64,000 bases of DNA from Siphonodentalium dalli (GCA_032622095.1 CP136064.1:186042209-186106208); one strand, 5' to 3'; counted from the stretch's first letter, positions 23,211 to 34,679 are shown. Translations and numbers: made by a program. Notes: generated from the sequence alone by a model not told the origin.

Positions 23211-23465
23211 ATATATATATATTTGGTACTATGGAGTGCCAAAGTGTTGATACTCTGGAGTAACAAATTGTTGGTACTCTGAAGAACCAAATATTGTTGG
23301 TACTCTGAGTACACAAGCAGGGTACTTTAGAGTACCAGCTGTGTTGTACTCCATTGTACCAACAATATTTGGTACAACAGAGTACCAACAATTTGGTACT
23401 CCAGAGTACCAACAATTTGGTACTCGGACAAGTTCAGTACCTACGTAGGTACTCTGGATAACCTA
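23211..23465. repeat. array of GGTACTC/GAGTACC palindromes
   Basis: About a dozen units of TTGGTACTCTGGAGTACCAA type occur in both polarities. Each unit is itself a near palindrome, so the block can form many alternative hairpins. An (AT)n tract precedes it at 23204-23222. Confidence 0.65.
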
Positions 23466-23686
23466 TTGTTTTAAGTGTGTACGATCGGTTTATTTTCCGA
23501 CCGTTTAGAGCTATTTCACCGTAGAGCACATAATCAATTTATGAACGACGTAAAACAACACGGTAAATATAATGAAGATGAGTTCTTGGCTTGAGTCATT
23601 AATTCATTTTGCATTATATCATGTTGTTTACATAGTTCATAAAGCATATTAGTGTAAAATTGATTTTTGAGACAATGCAAATTTTT

Positions 23687-23775
23687 TGAGATTGGGTGGG
23701 ATACGAACCCCGGCCCGATGGCGCGCACGCCTTGCGACTCAAAGTCCGACGTCAATACCACACGGCCACCGAAGC
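23687..23775 (-). mobile_element. tRNA-like SINE head
   Basis: On the - strand an A-box-like TGGCCGTGTGGT and a B-box-like GGTTCGTATCC lie about 50 bp apart, with tRNA-like spacing. The stems do not pair well. This suggests a SINE or tRNA pseudogene rather than a working tRNA. Confidence 0.4.
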
Positions 23776-24139
23776 AACCCAAAAAAAAAGGAAGCTCGAA
23801 TGGCCGCTGTATTCCGACGTCGCACTTTGGACACTATATTCACATTTTAAGGTCTCTATATATTAGTGTAATTTGCACTTATCCATGGCTCAAATTCATT
23901 TATTTGTTGCATATAATATATTTTGTTGAGTATAAAAGGAGATGGTCACATAAATGGCCGGATTTAGTGTACAGTACCACTTTAACGTACACATATATTA
24001 AACGTTGCTTTGCTTTTACACAAAGTTTTCTGGATGTGATTCTGAAACTGACTTTTGCTTGAGTGTGATGACGATCTATTGGCTGGAAACTGCAGACAAA
24101 ACATGATTAATTGCCATATAATATAATATACTATTTCAG

Positions 24140-24879
24140 GTGCCTGTTTCGGGATAGCAGGCAGTGGAAGCGTGGCAACAATATCGTTTCTGCTCGTTCA
24201 ACGTAACTTCAGAAGAATAGGTCTGGGGTCAAAGTTAGTTCACAACGTGCGTGGCAATATCAACAGAGATAATATATATGTGATAGCCACTGCCAATGGA
24301 CTCCCTCTATACAAACGATGCGGCTTTCAAAAGGATCCGTGCGAAATACACATGTATGCGGGAATGATACACGACCCTTGTGATATTACCTCTGACTGTG
24401 ACGCCAACATGGAAATTCTATCAATCGATGGGTATTCTCAGCGAGCAGACGACCATTGTCGAGTCGAGGACGCCATGTTGTTCGATAATTCCGTGATGCC
24501 ATTAGATCGCAAATATTATCTCGAGAAATGTTTGTTCAGAACAGAAGGCGTGAAGGCCAAGTTTGCCTACGTTGATTCGAAGTTAGTTGGCTACGTAACA
24601 TCTCGACCGCCAGCCAAACACGCCCATGCGTTCACACTGCTGGCAGACGATGTTACTATAGCTAAATTATTGCTGAAAAGATTATTGGTTGACATGAACG
24701 TCACGTGTCCGTTTTACGTCAGACTCGAAATTCCTGCCATGAATTCTAATGCTGTTTCTTTAGCCAAATATCTTGGTTTAAGACACGTTGAAACAGAGTA
24801 CATTTTATACACGAACATGCCATTTCGTGCCGACTGGGACAAGATATATTTCTCTTTCGGCGATACACCCGTGACGTAG
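24140..24879 (+). CDS. GNAT-family N-acetyltransferase, exon 2
   Basis: This exon completes the protein begun at 12098 and encodes residues 68 (last two bases) to 313, ending TAG at 24877-24879. Residues 81-100 carry the acetyl-CoA pyrophosphate-binding motif: strand VATISFLLVQ, then RNFRRIGLGSKLV with the RRxGxG loop. VIATANGLPLYKRCGFQ follows as the end of the first GNAT domain (to about residue 130). The C-terminal half (about 180-313; KAKFAYVDSKLVGYVTSRP to ILYTNMPF) looks like the second, YitH/HolE-type GNAT domain seen in related animal and bacterial proteins. The first AATAAA downstream is at 25584-25589, in a foldback. The substrate is not predictable. Confidence 0.85.
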
Positions 24880-25072
24880 CCAACACAGAAGTTTAAAGTG
24901 TGCCCATTCATTCACTGACGACATAATAGCCATGTTTGGATACAACAGGTTCGCAGTTTAGCCATTTGTCGTAATATCATGTTATTGCATATACTATTTC
25001 TCGACGTTTGTAACTATGATATTTCAACAGCAATGGGGAGGTTTATAAATTGCAAAGTCTTCAACGTCTATT

Positions 25073-25195
25073 TTAACCATCCAATGACTGGAGCCCACTG
25101 AAATTTTGCGAAAACCATGTGACAATGCATTCTCTTAAATATATGCGAATCTCACATAGGGAGCCTCGCATATATACGATAATACATTGACTTAA
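25073..25195 (+). mobile_element. decayed TTAA MITE, same family as 60669-61130
   Basis: TTAACCATCCAATGACTGGAG leads to a CATTCTCTTAAATATATGCGA / TCGCATATATACGATAAT palindrome. A TTAA lies at 25192-25195. Confidence 0.45.
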
Positions 25196-25515
25196 CAATT
25201 TTACCTTGGCATTGTAAACCAGTGCGTTCTTTTATATATGCATGTGATATCCACTGTCAATGGGTACGGCTAAATTGAAACGGAAGAACACTTTATATAA
25301 TGAGATGTGAAAACATAACTATTTGCGGAAAAGATTTTTCACTGAAATAAGATTTCACCAACCAATTTTCTCTTAAATAAGATTTCACCAACCAATTTTC
25401 GTAACCTTTGATGAAAAAGAAAAGTTCTTATTCCTCATGAAGGCTGAAAACCCGAGCATTTGCAATCTGATCTGTAACATGGTTCTGCAGTTTTCCGCAA
25501 ACAATTGAGAATATA

Positions 25516-25620
25516 CGGTGGCTGGTTTAGGACATGGGAATTTTTTTTTTTATTTCGTGGCCACGAATTAGTTATTTCGTCGAAATAAAAAAAAATTCCC
25601 ATGTCCTAAACTAGCCACCG
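25516..25620. repeat. foldback hairpin
   Basis: Arms of about 40 bp, CGGTGGCTGGTTTAGGACAT at the left and ATGTCCTAAACTAGCCACCG at the right, each followed inward by a T or A run and TTTCG/CGAAA. It is nearly perfect, so recent. Confidence 0.75.
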
Positions 25621-25917
25621 TCAGAATATCATGTTAAATATATATTTTATATGAAGTTGTCTTGGCTTGTGTTTAAATTATCTGTATAATGACAACTGCA
25701 CCACGTGGGTGTATTTTGTCAATACAATGTTTATGTTTATAACCAATGATTCAAGATAAAAAGTACATTTCTGATAACAAAAAAGTTTCTCTTATTCTCT
25801 GTAATAATTATTAAATGTAAATTTCAATGTAAATTTATGACGTTCGCCTCGACCATGAAACCGGAATTATAAAATAAAAGCATCATTCACACCTGACAAA
25901 ACAAGCTATGGATGTTT

Positions 25918-26060
25918 ATAAACTTTTCACTTATGGCAAATCAAACTCTTCACTCACGGCAAAATAAACTCTTCACTCGCGGCAAAACAAAGTTTTCATC
26001 CACGGCAAAACATACTTTTCATCCACGGCAAAATAAACTTTTCACAAACAGTAAAATTGC
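25918..26060 (+). repeat. ~24-bp degenerate tandem repeat
   Basis: About six units of AACTCTTCACTCACGGCAAAAT type. The short open frame across them is a by-product of the repeat. Confidence 0.6.
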
Positions 26061-26067
26061 TAGACCA

Positions 26068-26097
26068 CACACACACACACACACTCTCTCTCGAAAT
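26068..26097 (+). repeat. (CA)n(CT)n microsatellite
   Basis: CACACACACACACACA followed by CTCTCTCTC. Confidence 0.8.
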
Positions 26098-26159
26098 AAC
26101 ACATAGTATTGGCACATTGATGAAATTTAACATGGGGAGTGTCAAGGATGTATGACTTT

Positions 26160-26349
26160 GACATGATATAACTTAAAGAGATACTAATAATTAGTAATAA
26201 AGAGCGTTTATTGTCAACTTTAAGTCATCCGGAGTGTCATGCAACATGTGATGTTTACCTCAGGTGGTTAATAATTAATTAAAATGACGTCAAGGGGCAC
26301 TAATAATGCGCCCATTCTTTACCCGAGCAATGCGGGACACTCCAGCTAG
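26160..26349 (+). mobile_element. Helitron 3' part
   Basis: It ends with the hairpin TTACCCGAGCAATGCGGGA, CACTCCAG, CTAG (26346-26349) and then T. The body from AATAATTAGTAATAAAGAG to GGGGCACTAATAATG is homologous to the inverted remnant at 41355-41535. The 5' end was not found. Confidence 0.55.
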
Positions 26350-26566
26350 TAAAAGTGTAAAATTGTCCATATAGCCTAATCATTTCACAGAAAATTGTAC
26401 GAGTAACTTCAGTTTCAAAGTTGATAAAAGGCACATTGTATGCTGATTTATAATAAACACTCTGTATTGTAAGCATCATTTCAAAGTTGATTAAGGGCAC
26501 TTACCTATTAAACTCTCTCTGTCAAACAATTGAAGTAAAGGTCATTTTCTCATTTTCATTCCATAT

Positions 26567-26572
26567 TTTATT
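26567..26572 (-). promoter_or_regulatory. LINE-B polyadenylation signal
   Basis: AATAAA on the - strand, about 270 bp after the ORF2 stop, followed by ATATGGAATGAAAATGAG. Confidence 0.5.
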
Positions 26573-26844
26573 GAACATCTCATACATTAACATAATATAA
26601 GTAATAATACACAAGCTGTAATAACATAAACATATGATGGGAGTACAATGGGGATCGGAGCACAAGTTATTTCAACTTAGAAAACGCTCCTCTCCCCTAA
26701 TATAAAGACACCAACATAAATTTAATGCGGATTGTTGAATGTTCCTACGAAAGTAAATCTTTGTTTATATACACATCAGGCTGGTTCAGGAGATAGGGTA
26801 AGGTAATTTAATCATCGTACAGAGTATGCAGGTAATAAATTTGG

Positions 26845-27585
26845 TTATATAGAATCATTTGGTGGTCTACTATTCCAATCGATATTCTCATTACAAAAAC
26901 GGTGATACGATATGATGTATTTCTGTACAGCTGTGAAGAGAATACAGTTTTCTTGATAGGAAATCAGTGGTGATCCGCAAAGTAAATCTGCAGAGTGGAC
27001 AATATGTAGTCCAATGCCAGCTATTTTTTCTTCCATTATAGCTCTTTCATTTAAGTAAAAAGGACAAGTAAACAGAAAGTGATCAGCATCTTCGACTTTG
27101 TATCCACAGCTACATTTAGGATTTTTTTTAAAATAATTGTTGAGCTTGTCTCCGTTTAAAGCACTACATCTGTTTCGGAGTCTACATAGTAAAATGTTAT
27201 CTCTTCTTCTTCCTATACAATATGAGTTTGTCTTCAACAGGGGGTTTACAATATTTGAGAATATGGAGATCGAGGTACATTGTTGAGCAACTTTATCCAA
27301 ACTATTCCAAATCGAAACCATTGTAGGGAAGAAACTACAGTTTGTGTGTTGAGAACCGGGTGTAAAATTTCGAACGTAATTAGGGTTTCTGAATTCATAT
27401 CTCTGTTTAGTTATTTCTCCTGTTGGGGGAATTTTATCCAATATATACGGGGGTGCGTTTCGTGTCATTATTCGGTATGTAAGGCGTAACTTGTGCCATG
27501 CTCGACGTTGTGAAAGGGTGTTCCACCCGAGTTCACGTAGTAAATTTATGTTTGAGACAGATTTGGTAAGGCCACTAACAATTCA
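26845..27585 (-). pseudogene. LINE-B ORF2, C-terminal region
   Basis: It follows a TGA (27583-27585) that replaces what is probably a CGA Arg codon, as expected from CpG decay. The frame then runs open for 246 codons: IVSGLTKSVSNINLLRELGW, FTPGSQHTNCSFF, RNRCSALNGDKL, and the Cys/His cluster CSCGYKVEDADHFLFTC. This region is typical of jockey/CR1 ORF2 C termini. Confidence 0.8.
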
Positions 27586-29389
27586 TGCTGCATCATAATG
27601 TAGATCGTCTAGGTTTTTAAGGAGGTATGCTGGTGCATTATCCCATATGATATCACCATAGTCCATTAATGGTAAAACAAATGTATTATACATCAAATCT
27701 AAAGTACGTCTATTTAAAGTATATTTCATCTTTCTCAGCTGGGCCAATCGAGATGCAACTTTCTTGCACATATTTGCAATTTGAATGTCCCAATTCATAT
27801 TAGACTGAATGACGATGCCCAAATGTTGATGTGATGTAACAATTTCGATGTTAGCGCCGTTGAATTTCAATTTCATGGGATTATCAGATAAAATAGCTTC
27901 TGCTCTGTTCGATCTATAAGAAAACAACATTGCTTTTGTTTTGTCAGGATTAAATGTCACTAGCCATTGTTTTGCCCAGTGTGTGATACGATTTAAGTCG
28001 GTAGATAATTTTGAGCGCGTCTCTTCTATGGTTAGTGAATAATTTGTAAAACACGTGTCGTCTGCGTACATGCGCGTGAAAGACTGTATCGTATCTGACA
28101 GATCATTAATATAGATTAGAAATAAAAAAGGTCCCAAGATTGAGCCCTGGGGCACTCCTGCTTTAAGATGCATATAGTCTGATCTTACACCGGAGACAAC
28201 CACACTCTGTTTACGGTTCGAAATATAATCGCAAAGCCACATTAAAAGGTTACCTTCGATTCCGTACTGCTTCAGTTTATGTATCATTCCTGTGTGCCAA
28301 ACTCTCTCAAACGCCTTAGAAATGTCACAAAATATTGAGCAGGTCACTAGTTTACTATCGAGAGATTGGCACAAGGAATGGTACAAGTCAATTAGTTGGA
28401 AAGTAGTCGAGTGGCCTGGGACAAACCCCCGATTGATGTTTATATAATAAATCGTTAGTATGAAAATGTAACATTAAATGTTTCAAAACTACCTTCTCAA
28501 CAACTTTTGCCAGGCACGACAGTAATGATATTGGCCTATAATTTCCTGGATTGGAACGATCATCTTTCTTATGAATCGGTATAACATTAGCTATTTTCCA
28601 TTCAGATGGAAAGGATTTAAGTGCAAAAGATCTTTTAATGATTATTTTTAGTGGTTGAAACACCGTATACACCGTTTCTTTGAGCATTTTAGATGTTATG
28701 CCATCATGGCCGTTCGCCTTGCCTACCTTTAGGCTTTTGATAGCATCTATAATGTCATCGTCTTTAAAATCGATGTCTGACAGCGTATCTGAGCATTTGT
28801 ATATAAGGCTTGGCAACACGCCGTTTGTGTCGTCAAGGAAAGAATTCTTTAGAAAGGTTTCATTAAATAAGTTGGCTTTCTCATAGTCATCGGTTATTAA
28901 GTTACCGTCAGCAGCTTTAAGTGGAGGAATCGCGCTGTTTGAATTTTTATTTAATATCTCTTTAACAGTCTGCCAGAAACATTTAGGACTGTTATTTAAT
29001 GAAAAAGTATTTTCTAACTTGTTTTCATAATTAATTTTAGCATGCTTCTTCATATTATTAACTTTATTTCTTATTAATTTGTATTTAGTCCAAACATTGG
29101 TTTTATTTGTGTGAATGGCGTTACGTCTCAGTCGATCGCGTTTGCGGATAGCAGTTCTCAGCTCTGAAGTAAACCAATGCTTATCACTACGCCTGATGAT
29201 CACTTCTCGGTGTGGGATACATATCTTCATTATATTCATATAACTGTCGGTAAAACTTCGAACTATTTCTTCAATATCTGCGGTTGTGTCCAGTAAAAGA
29301 TCCCAATTTATGTCCGTAATCATTGTATTTGCTCTCGGAAAATCAGCTACATTGTAATGCCAAATGAGTTTTCGCTGTTCTTGGTTTCG
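27586..29389 (-). pseudogene. LINE-B ORF2, linker and reverse transcriptase
   Basis: It copies element RNA at the nicked target. Motifs in order are KSLKVGKANGHDGITSKMLK, IPIHKKDDRSNPGNYRPISL, motif A FCDISKAF, motif B AGVPQGSILGPFLF and catalytic MYADDTC (YADD at 28057-28068). A single extra base in a GGG run near 28425 shifts the frame. The original QSGFVPGHST reading is visible just past it. Apart from that the domain is open and well conserved. Its closest style is jockey-like elements common in marine invertebrates. Confidence 0.85.
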
Positions 29390-30279
29390 GCTATAATCAA
29401 AATACAAGGAAGCTATTACGGCATAGTGGTCCGAAATGTTACGCCCAAAGTCGATGGTGTCATGGTCGTACGAAATTATCTGGTCACTTACAATTATGGG
29501 GTCCAGTAAGGTAGCAGAAGACGGTCCTATGCGTGTTGGGGTTGAGATTATATTACGAAGACTTAGTTTATTTATAATATTATTTAGGTCCGACGTGGGA
29601 TCCAATAGGTTAGAATTCAAGTTTCCTATCAGAATGACTGGTCTGTTAGTACTAAGTATGGTATCTAGGGCGGAGTGGAGGTTTTGCCAGTAGTTAGAAT
29701 TTGAGAACTGTTGTGATCTATATGTATGGGCCATGATATACGTAAGGGATTTTGAATTAATTTGAAACCATAATATACTTTCATCAAATTCTAATTCTTC
29801 CATGCGTTTGTAAATGATGTGATCAGCTATATATACACATATGCCGCCTCCGTAACTGTTTCGATCTTTTCTAATAGGTCCATAAAAATTTGGAATTTGA
29901 ATCAGATCAGAACTGAAGGAGGGTTCTAGGTGGGTCTCTGTAAAACAAACAATATCGTATTCGTTTATAGTATTAATATTTTAACTAGTTTGTTCCTCAA
30001 ACTACGTACATTCAAGTGGAAAATATTAAGAGTGTGTCCATTAGTTTCCGGTCCGGGACATGGATGTATATCTCCACACATTAGCACTAATATAGATGCT
30101 ATCAGCAAGAATTTTAGATTAGGATATCTCAGTTTAAGGAAATTAACAGCGTTTCCTGTTTTTTGTTTACTTGCACAACTTTTCGTTGCATCGAAGAGGC
30201 CAATGGACTGTCTGTGCTGTACCAAGTCAACCGACATCCCTGGGGGTGAGGGGTGTATCAGCCAAGCACAGACGCCCAC
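29390..30279 (-). pseudogene. LINE-B ORF2, N terminus with 2A-like motif and endonuclease
   Basis: The N terminus has a hydrophobic run, LKFLLIASILVLMCGDIHPC, ending in a degenerate 2A-like motif DIHPCPGP (30049-30072). LNIFHLNVRSLRNKL follows, the first endonuclease motif. After a frameshift near 29965 the frame shows FTETHLEP, RKDRNSYGGGICVYIADH, VILIGNLNSNLL and ISDHYAV. The catalytic GDLN-type Asp is Asn (codon 29621-29623), so the endonuclease is probably inactive. Confidence 0.8.
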
Positions 30280-30290
30280 ATAGTCCCAAC

Positions 30291-31179
30291 GATTCAGATT
30301 TTGATATGAAAACTCCTATTCCTGAACCAACCATGTGATGATGAAAACATAAAGTAATGACAAATAAACACATATACAAGAAAATAAATATCATTCGAAA
30401 GTTACCTACTTTCGAGACAGGTGGATTGTATGGATCCGAGTAAAGCGCTGTTTAAAATGAGGTAGAGCGGAATGAGCTATTTCGGGGTACACACAGGATT
30501 AAAAGATAATAGTTAATGATATCAAAAAAGAAAGAGAGTACGATTTAATATTTAGGCTGTACATTTATAGTGCATATAATTAGTCTTTATTTTTATTCTG
30601 AGAGAAAAGAAAGAAAAGAAAATATATATACTATTTAGGTCAAGGTGAAAAGTGTACTCGAATCCTGTGTGTATCCCGGTACAACATTTTAATTTAAGCA
30701 TGAGTTATAATTTACGTCATTTATGTTATGAGATCTATGTACGAGCGAGTGAAAACTCGATATTCTATCAGCATTAACAAAATAATGATCGCCAAATTGA
30801 GATAATATAGATTCTACGTTTAATCCAATGTGTATTTGCAGAAGCAGGTCAAACTATACGGTGCCCCAGATACGCACAGTAATAAACAGTGAAACTAATT
30901 TATCACGTGTGAGTCACTTATGAATATTTTAATGATAACCCAGATAAAGCTCCATAGCTATTGGTTCAGAGTAACTTTGAGCGCTAAGGTCAGACACGTG
31001 TCATGTATAAATATGCAAATTATATGCATAGGGTCACGTGTTTGCTGACCCATATGGCATTAAGAGCAGCGATTGGTCGACATGCACACACATCTGTTTT
31101 GGGGCATCAGAAATAAACATTATTGTATAATCGGGTCAAGCTGATGTCCAAAATACTGGATGTCAATAAAAGTGAATAT
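30291..31179. other. gene-free stretch
   Basis: No LINE ORF1, host exon or clear repeat was seen. Confidence 0.4.
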
Positions 31180-31665
31180 TTAAAGGTACTCAATCCGTAA
31201 AGAGGGTCCACATCTCAACAGATTCCAACAACAACAATCCGATCAGAGGGTCCTATATTACTATTTCTTTGGCTTTGGGGTAAAAAATAGTTGATTCGAG
31301 TCGAGGAACCCATCAAACAAAGCTCAGAGTTATTAGATATTGATTTTTGAAAATTGTTAATTGCTCGAGATGAGTACTAATAACTGCCGTCAATTTGGTA
31401 ACCTGCTCGAGATTTTACGCCAAAACTCTATTCAAACAGACAAGGATGGATAACTCTATAATCAAGTGGTAATAACAACGAAATTTTGACTGTCTTCTGG
31501 GCCAGAAAGAATTCCCGATAATGAAAAATAATAGATTTCTAAAATCGATATCTAACAAATCTGAGCTTTGATGGGTGACTTCCTCGACTCGAATCAAATA
31601 TTTTTGACCCCCGAAGCCATTGAAATAGTAATTGAGAGGAGTTTTATCGGATTGAGTACCTTTAA
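31180..31665. mobile_element. TTAA MITE, family T3, copy 1
   Basis: TTAA at 31180-31183 and 31662-31665. Ends AGGTACTCAATCCG and CGGATTGAGTACCT. Inverted arms of about 190 bp share TCGAGTCGAGGAA..CCATCAAA. Related copies are at 52098-52549 (complete) and 55250-55389 (right end only). It is non-coding. Confidence 0.8.
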
Positions 31666-32479
31666 GCTGATAATGGTTGAAGCAACACAAATGGAATTGT
31701 CGGAGATAAAGTATGTTCATAGAAAGTAACTATTCAAGATGAACATGGTTGACGGAACACAAATGGAATTGCCACACACGAATTTAAAACAAAATTACAT
31801 ATATTTTTATTGTTTACTATTAGTGAGAATTTGGTCTCCTGGAGCACACAACAGTGGCACTGTATATATTTTTCGTAAGTTAAATTAGGTCAGAAGTATA
31901 TAGGCAACATAATCAATATATCATGTGTTGCAATTGGATTTAACAGGATACTTCAAAGGGATTACTAACATGGCAGTATCAATATTATTATGATGTTGGT
32001 GCCACACAAAATTGTTGAACACAGGAGTGTCCGCAAAAGCAAACAATTGTGGTGCTAAAAATATGGTAAAATAAACCCAAAAAAACAAATATGTCACATA
32101 TACAGTAATGGCCAAAGCAATCGACACCCCAACCAAAGTAGAACCATGGGCAGCCCCTCTGGACCCAGTTGGAAACATGGCCAGCCGCAATCCATCGGGT
32201 AGTTCTCAGCGAGAGCCCTCCGGTGAACGGCAAGAAGCCACACCCCAACCAAATCCCGAAAAGCCATCCACAAATCTGCCCCAATTAAGAGGTCGATCAC
32301 TCAGGGCATAACCGTAGACTAGTTATTTTGGTATTTCAACCGGAAAAATTCAAAATCATTCAGTACATGAGAGTTGATTGTATTGTTTGTAAATATATAT
32401 GATTAGTTATACATATACATACATGAAAACTTATATAAACATTAATAATAACACATGGAAAACAAGAAATAATATTCAA
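31666..32479. other. gene-free stretch with a GC-richer 200-bp patch
   Basis: The patch at 32105-32311 is less AT-rich than its surroundings and open in several frames. The + frame is a 67-codon Pro/Ser-rich peptide (SQREPSGERQEATPQPNPEK) ending in TAA. A - frame begins IDLLIGADLW. It may be a retroelement relic, but I cannot tell which strand once coded. Confidence 0.25.
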
Positions 32480-33172
32480 ATAAATCGGTTGTAAGAAACT
32501 ATACACAATACTGACCGTTCGGTGAGATTTATGGTGCACAACACAATGTAGTCTGTTTACCCAGCATGTACTGGTTATAAACAATAAATTACAACCTTAG
32601 CCAGTTTTCAAGTATTTTCAGGAATAATATGAAAACAAAATTACATTTGTCAATTTATTCTTTGGAAGCAGCACTAGTTATACAACCATAATTAATAAAA
32701 AGGTATATATAAAATTGTGGAGCTAAATAAATGGCTCAGTCGGTTATAAGAAACTATACACGAACCTGACCGTACGGCGAGATTTATGGTGCACAACAGA
32801 ATCTAGTCTGTTTACCCAGCATTAACTGGTTATAAACAATGAATTTCAACCTTGGCCAGTCTTGAAGTATTTTCAGCAATAATATGAAAACAAAATTACA
32901 TTTGTCAATTTATTCTTTGGAAGCAGCACTAGATATACGGGTATAACCATAATTAATAAAAAGGTGTATATAAAGTTGTGGAGCTAAATAAATGGCTCAG
33001 TCCGAAACTCGGTTATAAAAAAAAAAAAAATAAAAAAAAAAATATACACAAAACTGAATCTAGTCTGTTTACCCAGAATGTACTGGTTATAAACAATGAA
33101 TTTCAACCTTGGCCAGTTTTGAAGTATATTCAGCAATAATATGAAAACAAAATTACATTTGTCAATTTATGT
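32480..33172. repeat. ~256-bp tandem repeat, 2.7 copies
   Basis: AATAATATGAAAACAAAATT occurs at 32623, 32878 and 33135 (periods 255 and 257). Shared blocks include CTAGTCTGTTTACCCAGCAT. An A-rich insertion (33018-33041) sits in the last unit. The array lies directly 3' of LINE-D ORF1 and may be part of that element. Confidence 0.75.
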
Positions 33173-33346
33173 GCCCAGAATGTTGGTTGTATGATCCTAT
33201 AATACATGTATGTTTGGAGATAGCAAATAGCTACATAAATGCATACATGTACACGATCACACATACACAAGGTCATACCTACGCATACTGTATGACCGCG
33301 CACATTTACATACAGCTAATTTACCGATATCAAGTGAAATTTGAGA

Positions 33347-34398
33347 TTATGGTAGCCCAAAATGGGCCTTAAGGTCATAGTCAGTTTTAACAAAAATCTT
33401 TTCAGCAAACTCAGATGGTTTATAAAATAAATTCCCTTCACGTGACGTGACTTTTTTTTAGCTGCCTCTAGAGTTTTCAGTAGTCCATAGCGACGTTTGG
33501 TGAGATCCTCACTGATGAAAATACCTGTTGTTGACTTTACTTCAGCCCTAGATTTTAGAAAGTTAATCCTTGGTTCGTCGGTCACGAATCGGGCAATAAG
33601 TTGGACTGATCTTAGGGTACTCGATGAACCATCAGCATTTTGTTTGGTTGTTATCCTCACAGGACCCAAAGGATGGGCTTTAGAAATATCCTTTCTGGTA
33701 ATATTTAGCCGAGGAATCATTTTGTCAGCAATGTCCACAAGTAACTTTTTACTATCAACGTTTGTGCCAGTGGTTCCACGTGGTAGCGGAACATTGTGGA
33801 ATCTCAAACAGCTCTTTCTCCCATGCTGCTCGAGTGCTTCAACAAGCAGTTCATTCTTTTGTATGGATTTCTCCAATTTTGATTCCAGATTATCAATCTT
33901 ATTATTTTGTGCTGTTATTTTCACATTTTGATTATCAACTGCTTTCTTTAACTGTTCTATATCTGCAGAGGTTTTAACCATTTGGTTGCTCACATGTTGA
34001 ATATTAGTTTTGTTCTTGTTTATTTCAGAATGAACAGGTAGCAGGGCATTTTCAACAGTAATTTTTAAGGTTGAGGTCAGTGTAGAGAACATTGTTGTTA
34101 GAGATTGAAGTTGCTCCTGGATGTTACCCATCGAGTTATTCACAATTTCTTCCACATCATGTTTGAGGTCGTCTCGGTTTAAACTTCGTTTGGAGAAATC
34201 GCGGCTTGGTAGATCAAGATACGGTATATTTACAAGTTTACTGTCAGGTGTGGCTTGAAATTTTGATTTCCTCTTTTTAGCAGAATTTGGCGTGCAAACT
34301 GGTGATAGCACATTCATATTAATTCCATGAAAAGTTGTGGCCGGAGGTGTGGAGGGCACAAAATCACCTTTCGCTACTGCGTTAATCACCTGTGAGGC
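33347..34398 (-). pseudogene. LINE-D ORF1, main part (coiled coil and RRM-like domain)
   Basis: This is an RNA-binding ORF1 protein of a non-LTR retrotransposon. After a Ser/Pro-rich stretch, a coiled coil spans roughly 34150-33840 (SADIEQLKKAVDNQNVKIT). The RRM-like and C-terminal domains follow: GRKSCLRFHNVPLPRG, SKAHPLGPVRITTK, RINFLKSRAEVK and ISEDLTKRRYGLL. A frameshift near 33440 moves the tail (NLFYKPSEFAEKIFVKTDY) to another frame, ending TAA at 33347-33349. The N terminus is at 39478-39858. The 5.07-kb element at 34404-39477 separates the halves, which are in register across one ACAGT. No ORF2 follows. Confidence 0.75.
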
Positions 34399-34403
34399 AC
34401 TGT
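34399..34403. repeat. 5-bp target-site duplication, left copy
   Basis: ACTGT here and at 39478-39482 flank the palindromic element exactly. Counting one copy only, the LINE-D ORF1 frame is continuous (GAC AGT GCC on the - strand). Confidence 0.8.
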
Positions 34404-34679
34404 AGTCCAGGAGATATTGGTCGACCTCTGCAACCCCCCCAGGACTTAACTTCACCCCTCTAATTTTCTTCCTTAAGGTCTCCTCTAAATTTTTTCACTT
34501 GTTAACAAGAAAAAAAAGTGGCCGCAGGGACTCCAGACAAGATGGCGTCCATCATGGCGGCCATTATTTTTTAATGCACCAGGTCTCTTTGATCGCCATT
34601 ATAGTAAAGATGATAGCACATCCGGTCTTGTTTTCCGTTCGATTCGTTATGCTAATATACAACCCTTACAAATTAGCGA

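Larger units (their letters stand above)
12300..24139 (+). other. GNAT gene intron (11.84 kb), filled with transposons
   Basis: It starts GTGAGT and ends CTATTTCAG. It contains at least one Helitron, three tandem Harbinger elements, two abutting TTAA elements, another MITE, a palindrome array and a SINE-like fragment, all described separately. No further GNAT exon is needed: the join is in frame and the acetyl-CoA-binding strand is continuous. Confidence 0.75.
26550..30290 (-). mobile_element. LINE-B, jockey/CR1-like non-LTR retrotransposon
   Basis: A single long ORF2 with endonuclease, reverse transcriptase and C-terminal Cys/His region is followed by a 3' untranslated part and AATAAA (26567-26572). 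It is much better preserved than LINE-A: one frameshift at 28387, one near 29965, and one nonsense change. No ORF1 was found upstream (30291-31179), so the 5' end is probably truncated or the element uses one ORF. Confidence 0.75.

Noticed and set aside
23687-23775. Working tRNA gene
   Set aside because: A and B boxes are present, but the acceptor and anticodon stems do not pair; kept only as a SINE-like fragment.
25918-26060. CRISPR-like array
   Set aside because: The ~24-bp units are contiguous and degenerate without spacers, and the DNA is animal.
31921-32284. Hydrophobic - strand frames with IDLLIGADLW
   Set aside because: There is no active-site DTG/DSG motif or flanking pol domain, so an LTR retrotransposon protease cannot be claimed.
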